The notes under the pieces: generated by a model
Told to the model about the DNA's origin: nothing
The model's input: the letters and a program-made list of their open reading frames with translations, nothing else
The model's database searches: none
Origin: CAZBDU01 sp964490725
Lineage (GTDB): Bacteria; Spirochaetota; Spirochaetia; SZUA-6; DRHE01
Assembly: GCA_964490725.1 (NCBI GenBank)
Contig: CAZBDU010000131.1
Location: forward strand, 1-12,021
Length of the DNA stretch: 12,021 nt
Direction of reading: 5' to 3'
Shown here: positions 1 through 6,761 of the stretch, one piece after another
Layout: the number at the start of each line of letters is the position of its first letter
How positions within the stretch are numbered: the stretch's first letter is position 1
Position numbers and translations under genes: made by a program

Positions 1-52
1 GCCCCGGCGGGCGGGAGCGGGGCCGGCCGGCGGGCCGGGAGGCGGACCGTGA
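1..52 (+). CDS. possible 3' end of an upstream gene (frame ambiguous)
   Basis: Two frames are open from the window edge and run into the next gene's start. One stops at the TGA at 50-52, giving a four-base GTGA overlap with the GTG start at 49. The other stops at the TAA at 54-56. The first gives a Pro/Gly/Ala-rich tail and the second an Arg/Glu-rich tail. Either would make an overlapping gene pair. PG0541-type genes usually follow an RND-type efflux permease, so a permease C-terminus is a reasonable inference, but sixteen or seventeen codons cannot show this. Confidence 0.3.
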   Translation, partial: PRRAGAGPAGGPGGGP

Positions 53-342
53 GTAAGGTGGCGGTGTTCGTGATCTACGACCGTGCGATCGACGAGGAGG
101 TCCGGGAGGCGTTGGGCCGCTGCTGCATCGAGCGCTTCACGCGCTGGCACGACGTCAGCGGCGTAGGCGCCAACGGGCCGCACCTGGGGGACCACGTGTG
201 GCCCGCCCTGAACAACGTGATGATGGCGGTGGTGGCCGCCGAGAGCCAGGACAGCGTGATGGATCAGGTTCGGAAGCTGCAGTCCCGCTTTCCCTACGTG
301 GGGCTGCGAGGGGTGGTGCTGCCGGTGCTGCAGATGGTGTGA
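49..342 (+). CDS. PG0541-type transporter-associated protein (PII-like fold)
   Basis: A 97-residue protein with the compact alternating strand/helix layout of small PII-like proteins. The segment around residues 12-53, with IDEEV, the IERFTRW motif, GVGANGPHLG and HVWPA, matches my memory of the PG0541 family. That family is typically encoded beside RND efflux permeases. The C-terminal VVLPV strand closes the domain. The start is GTG at 49, preceded by GGAGG at 38-42 with a six-base gap, and the start probably overlaps the stop of the preceding gene, which implies translational coupling. It lacks the long T-loop of classical GlnB/GlnK, so a direct role in nitrogen signalling is unlikely. The partner is probably the efflux system just outside the window. 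The family assignment is recalled from motif similarity, and its molecular function is unknown. Confidence 0.75.
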   Translation: MSKVAVFVIYDRAIDEEVREALGRCCIERFTRWHDVSGVGANGPHLGDHVWPALNNVMMAVVAAESQDSVMDQVRKLQSRFPYVGLRGVVLPVLQMV

Positions 343-456
343 GGGCGGCGATCCCGGCCGCAGGCCGCCCGCTTTCGGTCGCGCCGCGGGGCGCCTGCTC
401 CCGGCCGGGCAGAAGCTCGCGAATGGGCTTAGAATTCAGCTCATAGGAGGCGAGCA

Positions 457-1128
457 ATGAAGAAACTCACCGTTCTGTTCGTGGCTGCGGCTCTGCTTGC
501 GGCGGGCGCGGCCCTGGGCGCCGATCCCATGGGGGGCGGCCATATGGGGATGGGGGCCTTTCACGGCAGCGCCGGGGAGGCGCAGGCGTTGGACGCGCTG
601 CGCGACGCCCTGGCCGCCAACCGCGACACCGAGATCGGGTCCATCACCCTGGGGCAGCTGGAGCGAATCGTGGGGCGCATCTGGACCGCCCGGCTGCGGG
701 CGGCCTACATCGAGCACTCCCGGCGTGCCTCGTTCCGGCTTCCCGGGATGGGCCAGTTCATGAACGGCGATCCCCTGTCGGGCTCCCTGTTCCTGAGCGC
801 CGACGTGGCCCTCACCGTGGGCGCGCTGGTGGGCGCCTACTTCGTGCTGCCCGCGGACCTGCGCTTCGATCGGCTCAACTACTTCACCGCTCCGTGGGCC
901 ACCATCGAGGAGCGCTGGAAGAGCCACAGCTTCGTCGACGGCCTTCCCGCCCTGGGCGTGCTGGCCGGCGGGGCTGCGGTCAAGCTGGGTCTCAGGTTTC
1001 TGTCCGCCGCGCACGCCGGCCGCCTGGCCCGGGACAACCTGGATTCGGGAAAGGTGACGCTTGCCCCGTGGATGCTCATGGGGTGGGGCCGCCGGGGCTT
1101 CGGCATGGGCATGCACATGAGGTACTGA
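457..1128 (+). CDS. exported small membrane protein with PGxGQ motif and Met/Gly/His-rich ends
   Basis: A 223-residue protein of unknown function. Residues 1-22 form a typical signal peptide: Lys-Lys, then a hydrophobic Ala/Leu core ending near ALGA. The mature N-terminus is rich in Met, Gly and His (PMGGGHMGMG, residues 24-33). Residues 44-90 look helical. The motif PGMGQFMNGDPLSG (96-109) resembles the PGxGQxxNG...G turn that precedes the membrane hairpin in TM2- and DUF5683-type proteins. It is followed by a likely transmembrane segment at about 110-132 and a second at about 163-183. The C-terminus (205-223) is again Met-rich and ends GMGMHMRY. AGGAGG at 445-450 sits six bases before the ATG. 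The gene lies 114 bases after the PG0541-type gene and may share its transcript. Metal binding by the Met/His clusters, perhaps linked to efflux, is an inference. Confidence 0.7.
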   Translation: MKKLTVLFVAAALLAAGAALGADPMGGGHMGMGAFHGSAGEAQALDALRDALAANRDTEIGSITLGQLERIVGRIWTARLRAAYIEHSRRASFRLPGMGQFMNGDPLSGSLFLSADVALTVGALVGAYFVLPADLRFDRLNYFTAPWATIEERWKSHSFVDGLPALGVLAGGAAVKLGLRFLSAAHAGRLARDNLDSGKVTLAPWMLMGWGRRGFGMGMHMRY

Positions 1129-1151
1129 GGGCAGCGGGGCGGCCGGCTCAC

Positions 1152-2909
1152 TCACTCGCGGGGGGCGAGCTCCAGCGTCAGGATCTCTTCCAGCACCAGG
1201 GTGGAGGCCTCCAGCGTCTCTCTGGCCCGCTCCCAGGCTGCGCGCAGCTCCGGGTTCTCCGAGCCGCCGAGGGTGGTGCGGTTGGCCAGGGTGTCGTGCT
1301 GCGCGCCTGGCTCGCCATGGAGGATTCCGTCCAGGTGCACGGCCAGGCTGCGCATTTGCTCCACGGACTGCTCGGCGATGGCCTTGGCCTCCACGTCGGC
1401 CCAGCTGAGGATCTCCTCGATCTCCCGCAGCCGCCTCTTCTCGTCGCCGCCGGGGCGGTTGCGGACCTCCTGGATGCGACTGCGCAGGTCTCCCTCGGGA
1501 CCCAGCCGCCTCTCCAGCGCGTCGATGGTCTCCTCCAGCTTGCTCACGAAATTGAAGGCGTCGGTAAAGGCATGCCGGTTGTCTTCCTTGTAGAAGTCGC
1601 CGTTGATCACGATGAGCTTCAGGGGACGGACCATGCGGCTGAAGGGGCCCTGGGTGAAGCCGCGCAGGAACGCCATGGACAGGGCGTGGCGAACCAGGAT
1701 GTCCCTGCCGAAGTGATTGGACCGATAGGTCTCCAGCTCCGGCAGCCGGATGCGCCCCAGCTGGCGCGCCGCCTGCTCGGCCAGCCTTTCGCGGTTGCGC
1801 TCCGACAGGAAGCGCCGGTAGGAGCGCTCCACCCGGGTGCGCCAGTAGTCCCGATACAGGACGAACCAGTCTTCCCCGCCGCCCTCGCGAAAAGGGGAGA
1901 AATCGAGCTGCTCGGTGACGTAGCGGACCACCAGCACCAGGGGCACCCGCCGGTTGAAGCTGCGGATGTTCTGCAGCGCCTCCTCGGCGCGGGCAATGTC
2001 CCGGGCCACGGCCTGCGCCTTGCCGCCGAGCTCCGGCCCCGGCTCGGCTTCATCCGGTTTCAGCGGCACGGCGCCCGCCGCCAGGCTGTCCTCCGCCTGG
2101 TGGACGAACACGAAGAGGTTGTAGAGGGTCTCCGGCGAGGGCGGGAGCTGCACGGCTTGCAGGCAGACGGCCAGACTCTTCAGCGCTCCGGTGAGCTCTC
2201 GAAACGGGCAGCCCGCCTCCTTGCCGGGCTGCGCGGTGAAGCGCGCCAGCATGCTGTCGTAGGGCTGACGGCTCAAGGCCAGCAGCCCGTTCAGCACGCT
2301 GAGCTCCCGCTGCACCCGCTTCCTGTCCCCGGCCGGGACGGCCTCGAACAGCTGGTCGAAGCGGGCCAGCATCTCGGCCCGGACCTCCACCTCCTCCTCG
2401 GAGCCCCTCCGCTCCCAGAGCTCGTAGGGGTTCGTGTCCGCTTCCAGGCGCTGCTGGAAATCCGAAAGCTCGCTTCCCGCCAGGCAGGCCACGAAGTCGC
2501 GCCGCTCCCTGCCCAGGGCCTGCGCCAGGGGTTCCCGCAGGACCGCCGCCGCCCGCGACAGCATCTGCAGGGCATCGAACATGCCGGCGGTGAAGCTGCC
2601 GCGCCGGAAATCCATCAGCCCCTTCCCGGAAGCGGCGATCTGCTCCTGTACCCGGCGGAGGAGCATTCTCTTGACCAGCGTTCGCCGATCTTTGCGTGTG
2701 AACAGCGCCGCCAGCGCCAGCAGCAGGCGCTGCCAGAAGCCGAGCCTCCGGAGCTCCCGGTCGGGGTCGAATACCTCCGGCTCCTCCTCGCCCGCGGCCA
2801 GCGGCTCGGAGTTGAAAGGGACGGATTTCTGCAGGCGTCGGAGGAACTCGCTCCGTTCCGCCGGGCTGAGGTTGCGTGAGAGCCGCTCGAGGATGGAGAG
2901 TCCTTCCAT
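1152..2909 (-). CDS. DUF5312-like protein of unknown function
   Basis: A 585-residue, mostly helical, charged protein with no signal peptide. There is one short hydrophobic stretch (LLLALAALF, about residues 62-70) that may touch the membrane. The most distinctive part lies in the C-terminal third: a LKLIVINGDFYKEDNRHAFT segment followed by a long amphipathic, coiled-coil-like region with SKLEETIDALERRLGPEGD. This resembles the spirochaete DUF5312 family as I remember it, and no function is established. I chose ATG at 2909 over the in-frame TTG at 2921 because the TTG falls inside a strong -10 box (2921-2926, minus strand) and would not be transcribed. The gene converges on the exported-protein gene with a 23-base gap. 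It diverges from the 139-residue unknown across about 100 bases, so the two may be co-controlled. Confidence 0.7.
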   Translation of the reverse strand: MEGLSILERLSRNLSPAERSEFLRRLQKSVPFNSEPLAAGEEEPEVFDPDRELRRLGFWQRLLLALAALFTRKDRRTLVKRMLLRRVQEQIAASGKGLMDFRRGSFTAGMFDALQMLSRAAAVLREPLAQALGRERRDFVACLAGSELSDFQQRLEADTNPYELWERRGSEEEVEVRAEMLARFDQLFEAVPAGDRKRVQRELSVLNGLLALSRQPYDSMLARFTAQPGKEAGCPFRELTGALKSLAVCLQAVQLPPSPETLYNLFVFVHQAEDSLAAGAVPLKPDEAEPGPELGGKAQAVARDIARAEEALQNIRSFNRRVPLVLVVRYVTEQLDFSPFREGGGEDWFVLYRDYWRTRVERSYRRFLSERNRERLAEQAARQLGRIRLPELETYRSNHFGRDILVRHALSMAFLRGFTQGPFSRMVRPLKLIVINGDFYKEDNRHAFTDAFNFVSKLEETIDALERRLGPEGDLRSRIQEVRNRPGGDEKRRLREIEEILSWADVEAKAIAEQSVEQMRSLAVHLDGILHGEPGAQHDTLANRTTLGGSENPELRAAWERARETLEASTLVLEEILTLELAPRE

Positions 2910-2920
2910 GCCTGAAGGCA

Positions 2921-2949
2921 ATTCTAGGCCTCTGCCGGTCCGGGGTCAA
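2921..2949 (-). promoter_or_regulatory. sigma70-type promoter for the DUF5312-like gene
   Basis: Read on the minus strand, TTGACC (2949-2944) is followed by 17 bases and TAGAAT (2926-2921). Each hexamer is one base from consensus, and the spacing is optimal. Transcription would begin around 2914, only about five bases before the ATG at 2909, giving a nearly leaderless message. This also rules out the alternative TTG start at 2921. No ribosome binding site of normal spacing is visible, which fits a short leader. Confidence 0.6.
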
Positions 2950-2961
2950 GGGCGCCGCCTT

Positions 2962-2989
2962 TTGCCCGAACCGCGCTTTCCCCTATACT
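2962..2989 (+). promoter_or_regulatory. candidate sigma70-type promoter for the 139-residue unknown
   Basis: TTGCCC (2962-2967), a 16-base spacer and TATACT (2984-2989), ahead of a start at 3012. Transcription would begin near 2996, just before the purine-rich ribosome binding site (2995-3007). The -35 lies 12 bases from the -35 of the divergent DUF5312-like promoter. The 11 bases CTTTCCCCTAT (2976-2986) recur exactly in the promoter at 3483-3512. Confidence 0.5.
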
Positions 2990-3011
2990 CTAAAGAGGAG
3001 AGGAAGGACGC

Positions 3012-3431
3012 ATGCGACATCCTCTTACCGAGGCGTGGGAAGACAGGCTGCGCCGGGTGTTCGATCGCATCGACGACTACCTGGAGGACAGGTACGGAGG
3101 CAAGTATCCTCTGCACCCGGCCAGACCGCCCCGCGGCACCACCGCCAGCAAGGAGCAGGACGGGCTGTTCAACGTGGGGGCCAGCTTCACTGCGGGATAC
3201 GGCTCCCAGCACGGTCCCGGCTACGTGGTGGAGGTGCGCATGGTTACCCTGAGCCGCGTCCCCTACTTCCTGCGGCAGAAGATCGAGGAGGAGGTGGCGG
3301 AGCTGCTGCGGCGCGAGCTGCCCAAGGAGTTCCCCGGCCGCGAGCTCAGGGTGGAGTGCGACGGCCCGGTGTACAAGATCTATGGGGACCTGCGCCTGCG
3401 CGAGGACCAGAAGCGCCGCCGCCGCACCTGA
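3012..3431 (+). CDS. conserved hypothetical protein, probably spirochaete-type
   Basis: A 139-residue soluble protein. The N-terminal helix (residues 5-28) is acidic and aromatic. A Lys/Pro/Arg-rich linker (31-43) leads to a compact core containing TTASKEQDGLFNVGASFTAG (43-62) and YGSQHGPGYVVEVRMVTL (63-80). A charged helix at about 87-104 (KIEEEVAELLRRELP) and a strand pair with VYKIYGDLRL (120-129) follow, and the protein ends in a basic tail (KRRRRT). I recall similar short proteins in spirochaetes but no function. The ATG at 3012 is preceded by a GAGGAGAGGAAGG tract (2995-3007), a strong site, and by a candidate promoter. The gene is divergent from the DUF5312-like gene and stands apart from the ETF operon, which has its own promoter. 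The basic tail could bind nucleic acid, but this is speculative. Confidence 0.65.
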   Translation: MRHPLTEAWEDRLRRVFDRIDDYLEDRYGGKYPLHPARPPRGTTASKEQDGLFNVGASFTAGYGSQHGPGYVVEVRMVTLSRVPYFLRQKIEEEVAELLRRELPKEFPGRELRVECDGPVYKIYGDLRLREDQKRRRRT

Positions 3432-3482
3432 GAGTCCGCACGCCGGCCCCTGCCGGCCGCCCGCGAACCGCCGGCCTGGCAC

Positions 3483-3512
3483 TTGAAAAGACCTCCCTCT
3501 TTCCCCTATGAT
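3483..3512 (+). promoter_or_regulatory. sigma70-type promoter of the acd-etfBA operon
   Basis: TTGAAA (3483-3488), an 18-base spacer and TATGAT (3507-3512). Transcription would start near 3519, leaving a leader of about 56 bases before the GTG at 3575. GGGAGG (3563-3568) lies six bases before that start. The 11 bases at 3499-3509 (CTTTCCCCTAT) are identical to those at 2976-2986. Confidence 0.6.
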
Positions 3513-3574
3513 AGAGCACCAATCTATTGTGACGATCCGGGTCAGGATTCGACTGCCCAAGCGGGAGGACAAGG

Positions 3575-4735
3575 GTGAACTATTTCTTGACGGAAGAGCA
3601 GCAGATGATCAAGGACCTGGCGGCGCAGATCGCCAGGGAGAAGGTGGAGCCGGTGGCCCTGGAGTACGACGAGAGTCAGGGTTTCCCCACCGAGATCGTC
3701 GAGGTGATGGCCAAGGCCGACCTGTTCCGCGTGTTCATTCCCGAGGAGTACGACGGCCTGGGAGGCGGCATCTTCGAGATGTCCCTGGTGGTGGAAGAGC
3801 TGTCCAAGGCCTGCGGCGGCATTGCGCTGGCCTACGCCGCCTCGGGGCTGGGCACCATTCCCATCATTCTGTTCGGCAATGAGCAGCAGAAGAAGAAGTA
3901 CCTCCCGCGCCTGGCCGCCGGGGAGATCCTGGCCGCCTTCGCCCTGACCGAGCCGGAGGCGGGAAGCGACGCGGCAGGGGTGAAGACCCGGGCGATCCCC
4001 GACGGGGAGGAGTACCGCATCAACGGCACCAAGCAGTGGATCACCAACGGGGGAGAGGCCTTCATCTACACCGTGATCACCCTCACCGATCCCACCCGCG
4101 GCCCCCGGGGCGCCTCGGCGCTGCTGGTGGAGAAGGGAACCCCGGGGTTCGAGTTCGGCAAGAAGGAGAACAAGATGGGCATCCGCGCCTCCGTCACCCG
4201 GGAGCTCGTCTTCCAGGACTGCCGCGTGCCCAAGTCCAATCTCCTGGGGCGCGAGGGCGGCGGGTTCCTGGTGGCCATGAAGACCTTCGACCAGTCCCGC
4301 CCCGGCGTGGCCGCCCAGGCGGTGGGCATCGCCGCCGGCGCCCTGGAGAAGGCGGTGACCTACTCCCAGGAGCGCAAGCAGTTCGGCAAGCCCATCAGCT
4401 CCTTTCAGGGAGTGCAGTTCATGCTGGCCGACATGGCCACCCAGGTGGAGGCCGCCCGGGCGCTCACCTACCAGGCGGCGCGCACCATCGACAGCGGCGT
4501 CAAGGACGCCGCCAAGATCTCCGCCATGGCCAAGGTGTTTGCCTCCGACACGGCCATGAAGGTCACCACCGACGCCGTGCAGGTCTACGGCGGCTACGGG
4601 TACATGAAGGAGTACCCGGTGGAGAAGATGATGCGGGACGCCAAGATCACCCAGATCTACGAGGGGACCAACCAGATCCAGCGCGAGGTGATCGCCCTGG
4701 GCCTGATCAAGGAAAGCGTGCGCAAGAAGGGGTAG
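3575..4735 (+). CDS. acyl-CoA dehydrogenase (short-chain/Bcd/CarC type)
   Basis: A full-length 386-residue FAD enzyme that oxidises acyl-CoA to 2-enoyl-CoA, or runs in reverse as an enoyl-CoA reductase when paired with a bifurcating ETF. An N-terminal helical domain begins LTEEQQ. The first family signature, FALTEPEAGSD (122-132), and WITNG (155-159) contact FAD. The QERKQFGKPI segment (265-274) and VYGGYGYMKEYPVEKMMRDA (337-356) are typical of the C-terminal domain. IYEGTNQIQR (361-370) places the catalytic base at Glu363, as in short-chain and butyryl-CoA dehydrogenases. The GTG start has GGGAGG six bases upstream. It is the first gene of an operon with etfB and a ferredoxin-fused etfA, the same order as carCDE of Acetobacterium woodii. 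The physiological substrate (butyryl, acrylyl, aryl-acrylyl or other) cannot be read from the sequence. No thiolase, crotonase or CoA-transferase gene lies nearby. Confidence 0.93.
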   Translation: MNYFLTEEQQMIKDLAAQIAREKVEPVALEYDESQGFPTEIVEVMAKADLFRVFIPEEYDGLGGGIFEMSLVVEELSKACGGIALAYAASGLGTIPIILFGNEQQKKKYLPRLAAGEILAAFALTEPEAGSDAAGVKTRAIPDGEEYRINGTKQWITNGGEAFIYTVITLTDPTRGPRGASALLVEKGTPGFEFGKKENKMGIRASVTRELVFQDCRVPKSNLLGREGGGFLVAMKTFDQSRPGVAAQAVGIAAGALEKAVTYSQERKQFGKPISSFQGVQFMLADMATQVEAARALTYQAARTIDSGVKDAAKISAMAKVFASDTAMKVTTDAVQVYGGYGYMKEYPVEKMMRDAKITQIYEGTNQIQREVIALGLIKESVRKKG

Positions 4736-4738
4736 GTC

Positions 4739-5560
4739 TTGAAGATCGTCGTCTGCATCAAACAGGTACCGGACACCACCAACGTCCGCATCAACCCGGA
4801 GACCAACACCCTTATGCGTGAGGGGGTGGCCTCCATCATCAACCCCTTCGACATGTACGCCCTGGAGGAGGGGATCCGCCTGAAGGAGAGGCACGGGGGC
4901 GAGGTGATCGCCCTGTCCATGGGGCCGCCCCAGGTGGAGGCGGCGCTGCGCGAGGCGGTCAGCATGGGGGTGGACCGGGTGGTGCTCCTGAGCGACCGCG
5001 CCTTCGCCGGGGCCGACACCCTGGCCACGGCCTACACCCTGGCGGCGGGGATTCGCAAGCTGGAGGGGGCGGACGCCATCCTCATGGGCCGCCAGGCCAT
5101 CGACGGGGACACCGGGCAGGTGGGCCCCGGCGTGGCGGAAAACCTGGGCATCCCCCACGTCACGGAGATCCGCAAGATCGAGTCCGTCGAAGAGGACGGC
5201 ACCATCGTGGTGGAGCGGCTGCTGGAGGACGGGTACGTGCGCCTGAAGGGGAAGCTTCCCCTGGTGATGACCGTGGTGAAGGAGATCAACGAGCCGCGCC
5301 TGCCCTCCCTGAAGGGCAAGATGGCCGCCAAGAAGGCGGAGATCCCGGTGTGGACCGCTTCCGACCTGGAGATCGACCCGGACCGCATTGGCCTTTCCGG
5401 CTCGCCCACCCAGGTGATGAAGATCTTCACTCCTCCGCGGCCCTCCGGAGGCAAGATCTTCGACGGGGAGGTCAAGGACGCGGTGGCCGCCCTGGTGGAG
5501 GCGCTGAAGGAAGCGGGCATCCCGGTGGGCGGAAAGGAACAGGTGCAGAGCCATGGTTGA
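4739..5560 (+). CDS. etfB: electron transfer flavoprotein subunit beta, bifurcating type
   Basis: A 273-residue EtfB. The N-terminus (KIVVCIKQVPDTTNVRINP) and INPFDMYALEEGIRLKE (34-50) are classic. GADTLATAYT (91-100) and GRQAIDGDTGQVGP (117-130) form the nucleotide-binding loop. In this sequence context the loop resembles EtfB of the Clostridium and Acidaminococcus bifurcating complexes, where it binds a second FAD in place of AMP. KKAEIPVWTA and GSPTQVMKIFTP (221-232) are also typical of that group. The start is TTG, three bases after the dehydrogenase stop, with AAGGGG (4727-4732) upstream inside that gene's end. The rare start and the tight spacing suggest translational coupling. Its last codons overlap etfA by eight bases. 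The bifurcating assignment rests on resemblance. Confidence 0.93.
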   Translation: MKIVVCIKQVPDTTNVRINPETNTLMREGVASIINPFDMYALEEGIRLKERHGGEVIALSMGPPQVEAALREAVSMGVDRVVLLSDRAFAGADTLATAYTLAAGIRKLEGADAILMGRQAIDGDTGQVGPGVAENLGIPHVTEIRKIESVEEDGTIVVERLLEDGYVRLKGKLPLVMTVVKEINEPRLPSLKGKMAAKKAEIPVWTASDLEIDPDRIGLSGSPTQVMKIFTPPRPSGGKIFDGEVKDAVAALVEALKEAGIPVGGKEQVQSHG

Positions 5561-6740
5561 GCCGATCCGGGTGATCCTGGACAAGTGCACCGGCTGCAAG
5601 CTCTGCGTGAAGGCCTGCGTCTACGACGCGGTGACCGTGGAGAACAAGAAGGCCATCATCAACGAGCGCTGCACCGTCTGCGGCGCCTGCGTGAACGTGT
5701 GCAAGTTCGACGCCATCGAGATCGAGCGCCGTCCCTTCGCCGGGCAGCCGGTGGCCGACTACTCGGGGATCTGCATCTACGCGGAGCACCGGGGCGGGCA
5801 CCTGTCCTCGGTGGTGCCGGAGATCATCGGCGCCGCCCGGCAGCTGAAGAACGACCTGGACCGGCCCATCAGCGCCATCCTGCTGGGGGCGGAGGTCCGC
5901 CCCCTGGCCGAGGAGCTTCTGGCCTACGGCGTGGACGAGGTGTGGATGCTGGAGCATCCCAACATCAACGACTTCGCCGAGGACGTGCAGGCGGAGCTGG
6001 TGGCCAGGATCCTGGTGGACCGCAAGCCGGAGATCTTCCTGGGCGGCGGCACCATCGTGGGACGCTCTCTTCTGCCGCGGGTAGCCGCCAAGATCCTCAC
6101 CGGGCTCACCGCGGACTGTACCGAGCTCACCATCGACGGGGACGCCAGGCTCCTGCGCCAGACGCGCCCCGCCTTCGGCGGCAACATCATGGCCACCATC
6201 CTCTGCAAGGCTCATCGCCCGCAGATGGCCACGGTGCGCCACAAGGTGATGAAGGCCGCCGAGAAGGGCAACGGCCACCAGGGCAAGATCGTGGAGCTCG
6301 CCTACCCGGTGCCCAAGCCCAAGCTGGAGGTGCTGGAGTTCGTGGAGGAGAAGACCGACACGGTCAACCTGGCCGACGCCGATTTCATCGTCTCCGGGGG
6401 CAGGGGGATCAAGGACCCGAAGAACTTCGCCCTCATCGAGACCCTGGCCAGGGCGCTGGGCGGGGCGGTGGGCGCCTCGCGCGCGGCGGTGGACGCCGGC
6501 TGGATTCCCTACTCTCACCAGGTGGGTCAGACCGGCAAGACCGTCAACCCGACCATCTACGTGGCCTGCGGGATCAGCGGCGCCATCCAGCACCTGGCGG
6601 GGATGAAAGGCTCCGACATCATCGTGGCCATCAACTCGGACTCCAACGCGCCGATATTCAGCGTGGCCCACTACGGCATCGTGGGGGACCTCTTCCAGGT
6701 GGTTCCGGAGCTGGTGCGCCAGATCGAGGGGGAGAGGTAG
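5553..6740 (+). CDS. etfA: electron transfer flavoprotein subunit alpha with N-terminal 2[4Fe-4S] ferredoxin domain
   Basis: A 395-residue fusion. Residues 1-60 are a ferredoxin domain with two complete cysteine sets: Cys12, 15, 18, 22 and Cys40, 43, 46, 50. Neither set has the usual proline after its last cysteine. The EtfA N-terminal domain follows (about 70-250). The C-terminal FAD domain (about 270-395) carries SGGRGIKDPKNF, GGAVGASRAAVDAGWIPY (303-320), SHQVGQTGKTV (321-331), CGISGAIQHLAGM (339-351) and NSDSNAPIF (361-369), all typical FAD contacts. Ferredoxin-fused EtfA is known from CarE and from the lactate dehydrogenase-ETF complex (LctC) of Acetobacterium. There the extra clusters are thought to pass electrons between ferredoxin and the bifurcating flavin. 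Its ATG lies inside the end of etfB. It converges on pdxT with a 21-base gap and no obvious terminator. The protein is complete, with no truncation. Confidence 0.94.
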   Translation: MVEPIRVILDKCTGCKLCVKACVYDAVTVENKKAIINERCTVCGACVNVCKFDAIEIERRPFAGQPVADYSGICIYAEHRGGHLSSVVPEIIGAARQLKNDLDRPISAILLGAEVRPLAEELLAYGVDEVWMLEHPNINDFAEDVQAELVARILVDRKPEIFLGGGTIVGRSLLPRVAAKILTGLTADCTELTIDGDARLLRQTRPAFGGNIMATILCKAHRPQMATVRHKVMKAAEKGNGHQGKIVELAYPVPKPKLEVLEFVEEKTDTVNLADADFIVSGGRGIKDPKNFALIETLARALGGAVGASRAAVDAGWIPYSHQVGQTGKTVNPTIYVACGISGAIQHLAGMKGSDIIVAINSDSNAPIFSVAHYGIVGDLFQVVPELVRQIEGER

Positions 6741-6761
6741 CGCGGGCCGAACGCCCCGGCT

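Noticed and set aside
49..342. Classical nitrogen regulator GlnB/GlnK
   Set aside because: The protein is shorter, lacks the T-loop with its uridylylated tyrosine, and matches PG0541-type proteins instead.
355..409. Several short GC palindromes between the first two complete genes
   Set aside because: Arms of five bases or fewer and a ten-base palindrome at 400-409 are unremarkable at this GC content, with no T-run.
894..2879. Long open frame antisense to the DUF5312-like gene, and similar long antisense frames at 3542-5599 and 7243-9828
   Set aside because: They mirror genes with clear family motifs, have low-complexity Gly/Arg/Pro/His-rich composition, and are expected in DNA of this GC content.
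2910..2921. TTG at 2921 as the start of the DUF5312-like protein
   Set aside because: It lies inside the predicted -10 box and lacks a ribosome binding site; ATG at 2909 fits better.
3442..3457. GCCGGC repeat with a four-base loop as a terminator after the 139-residue gene
   Set aside because: The six-base arms are self-complementary in GC-rich DNA, with no T-run; likely chance.
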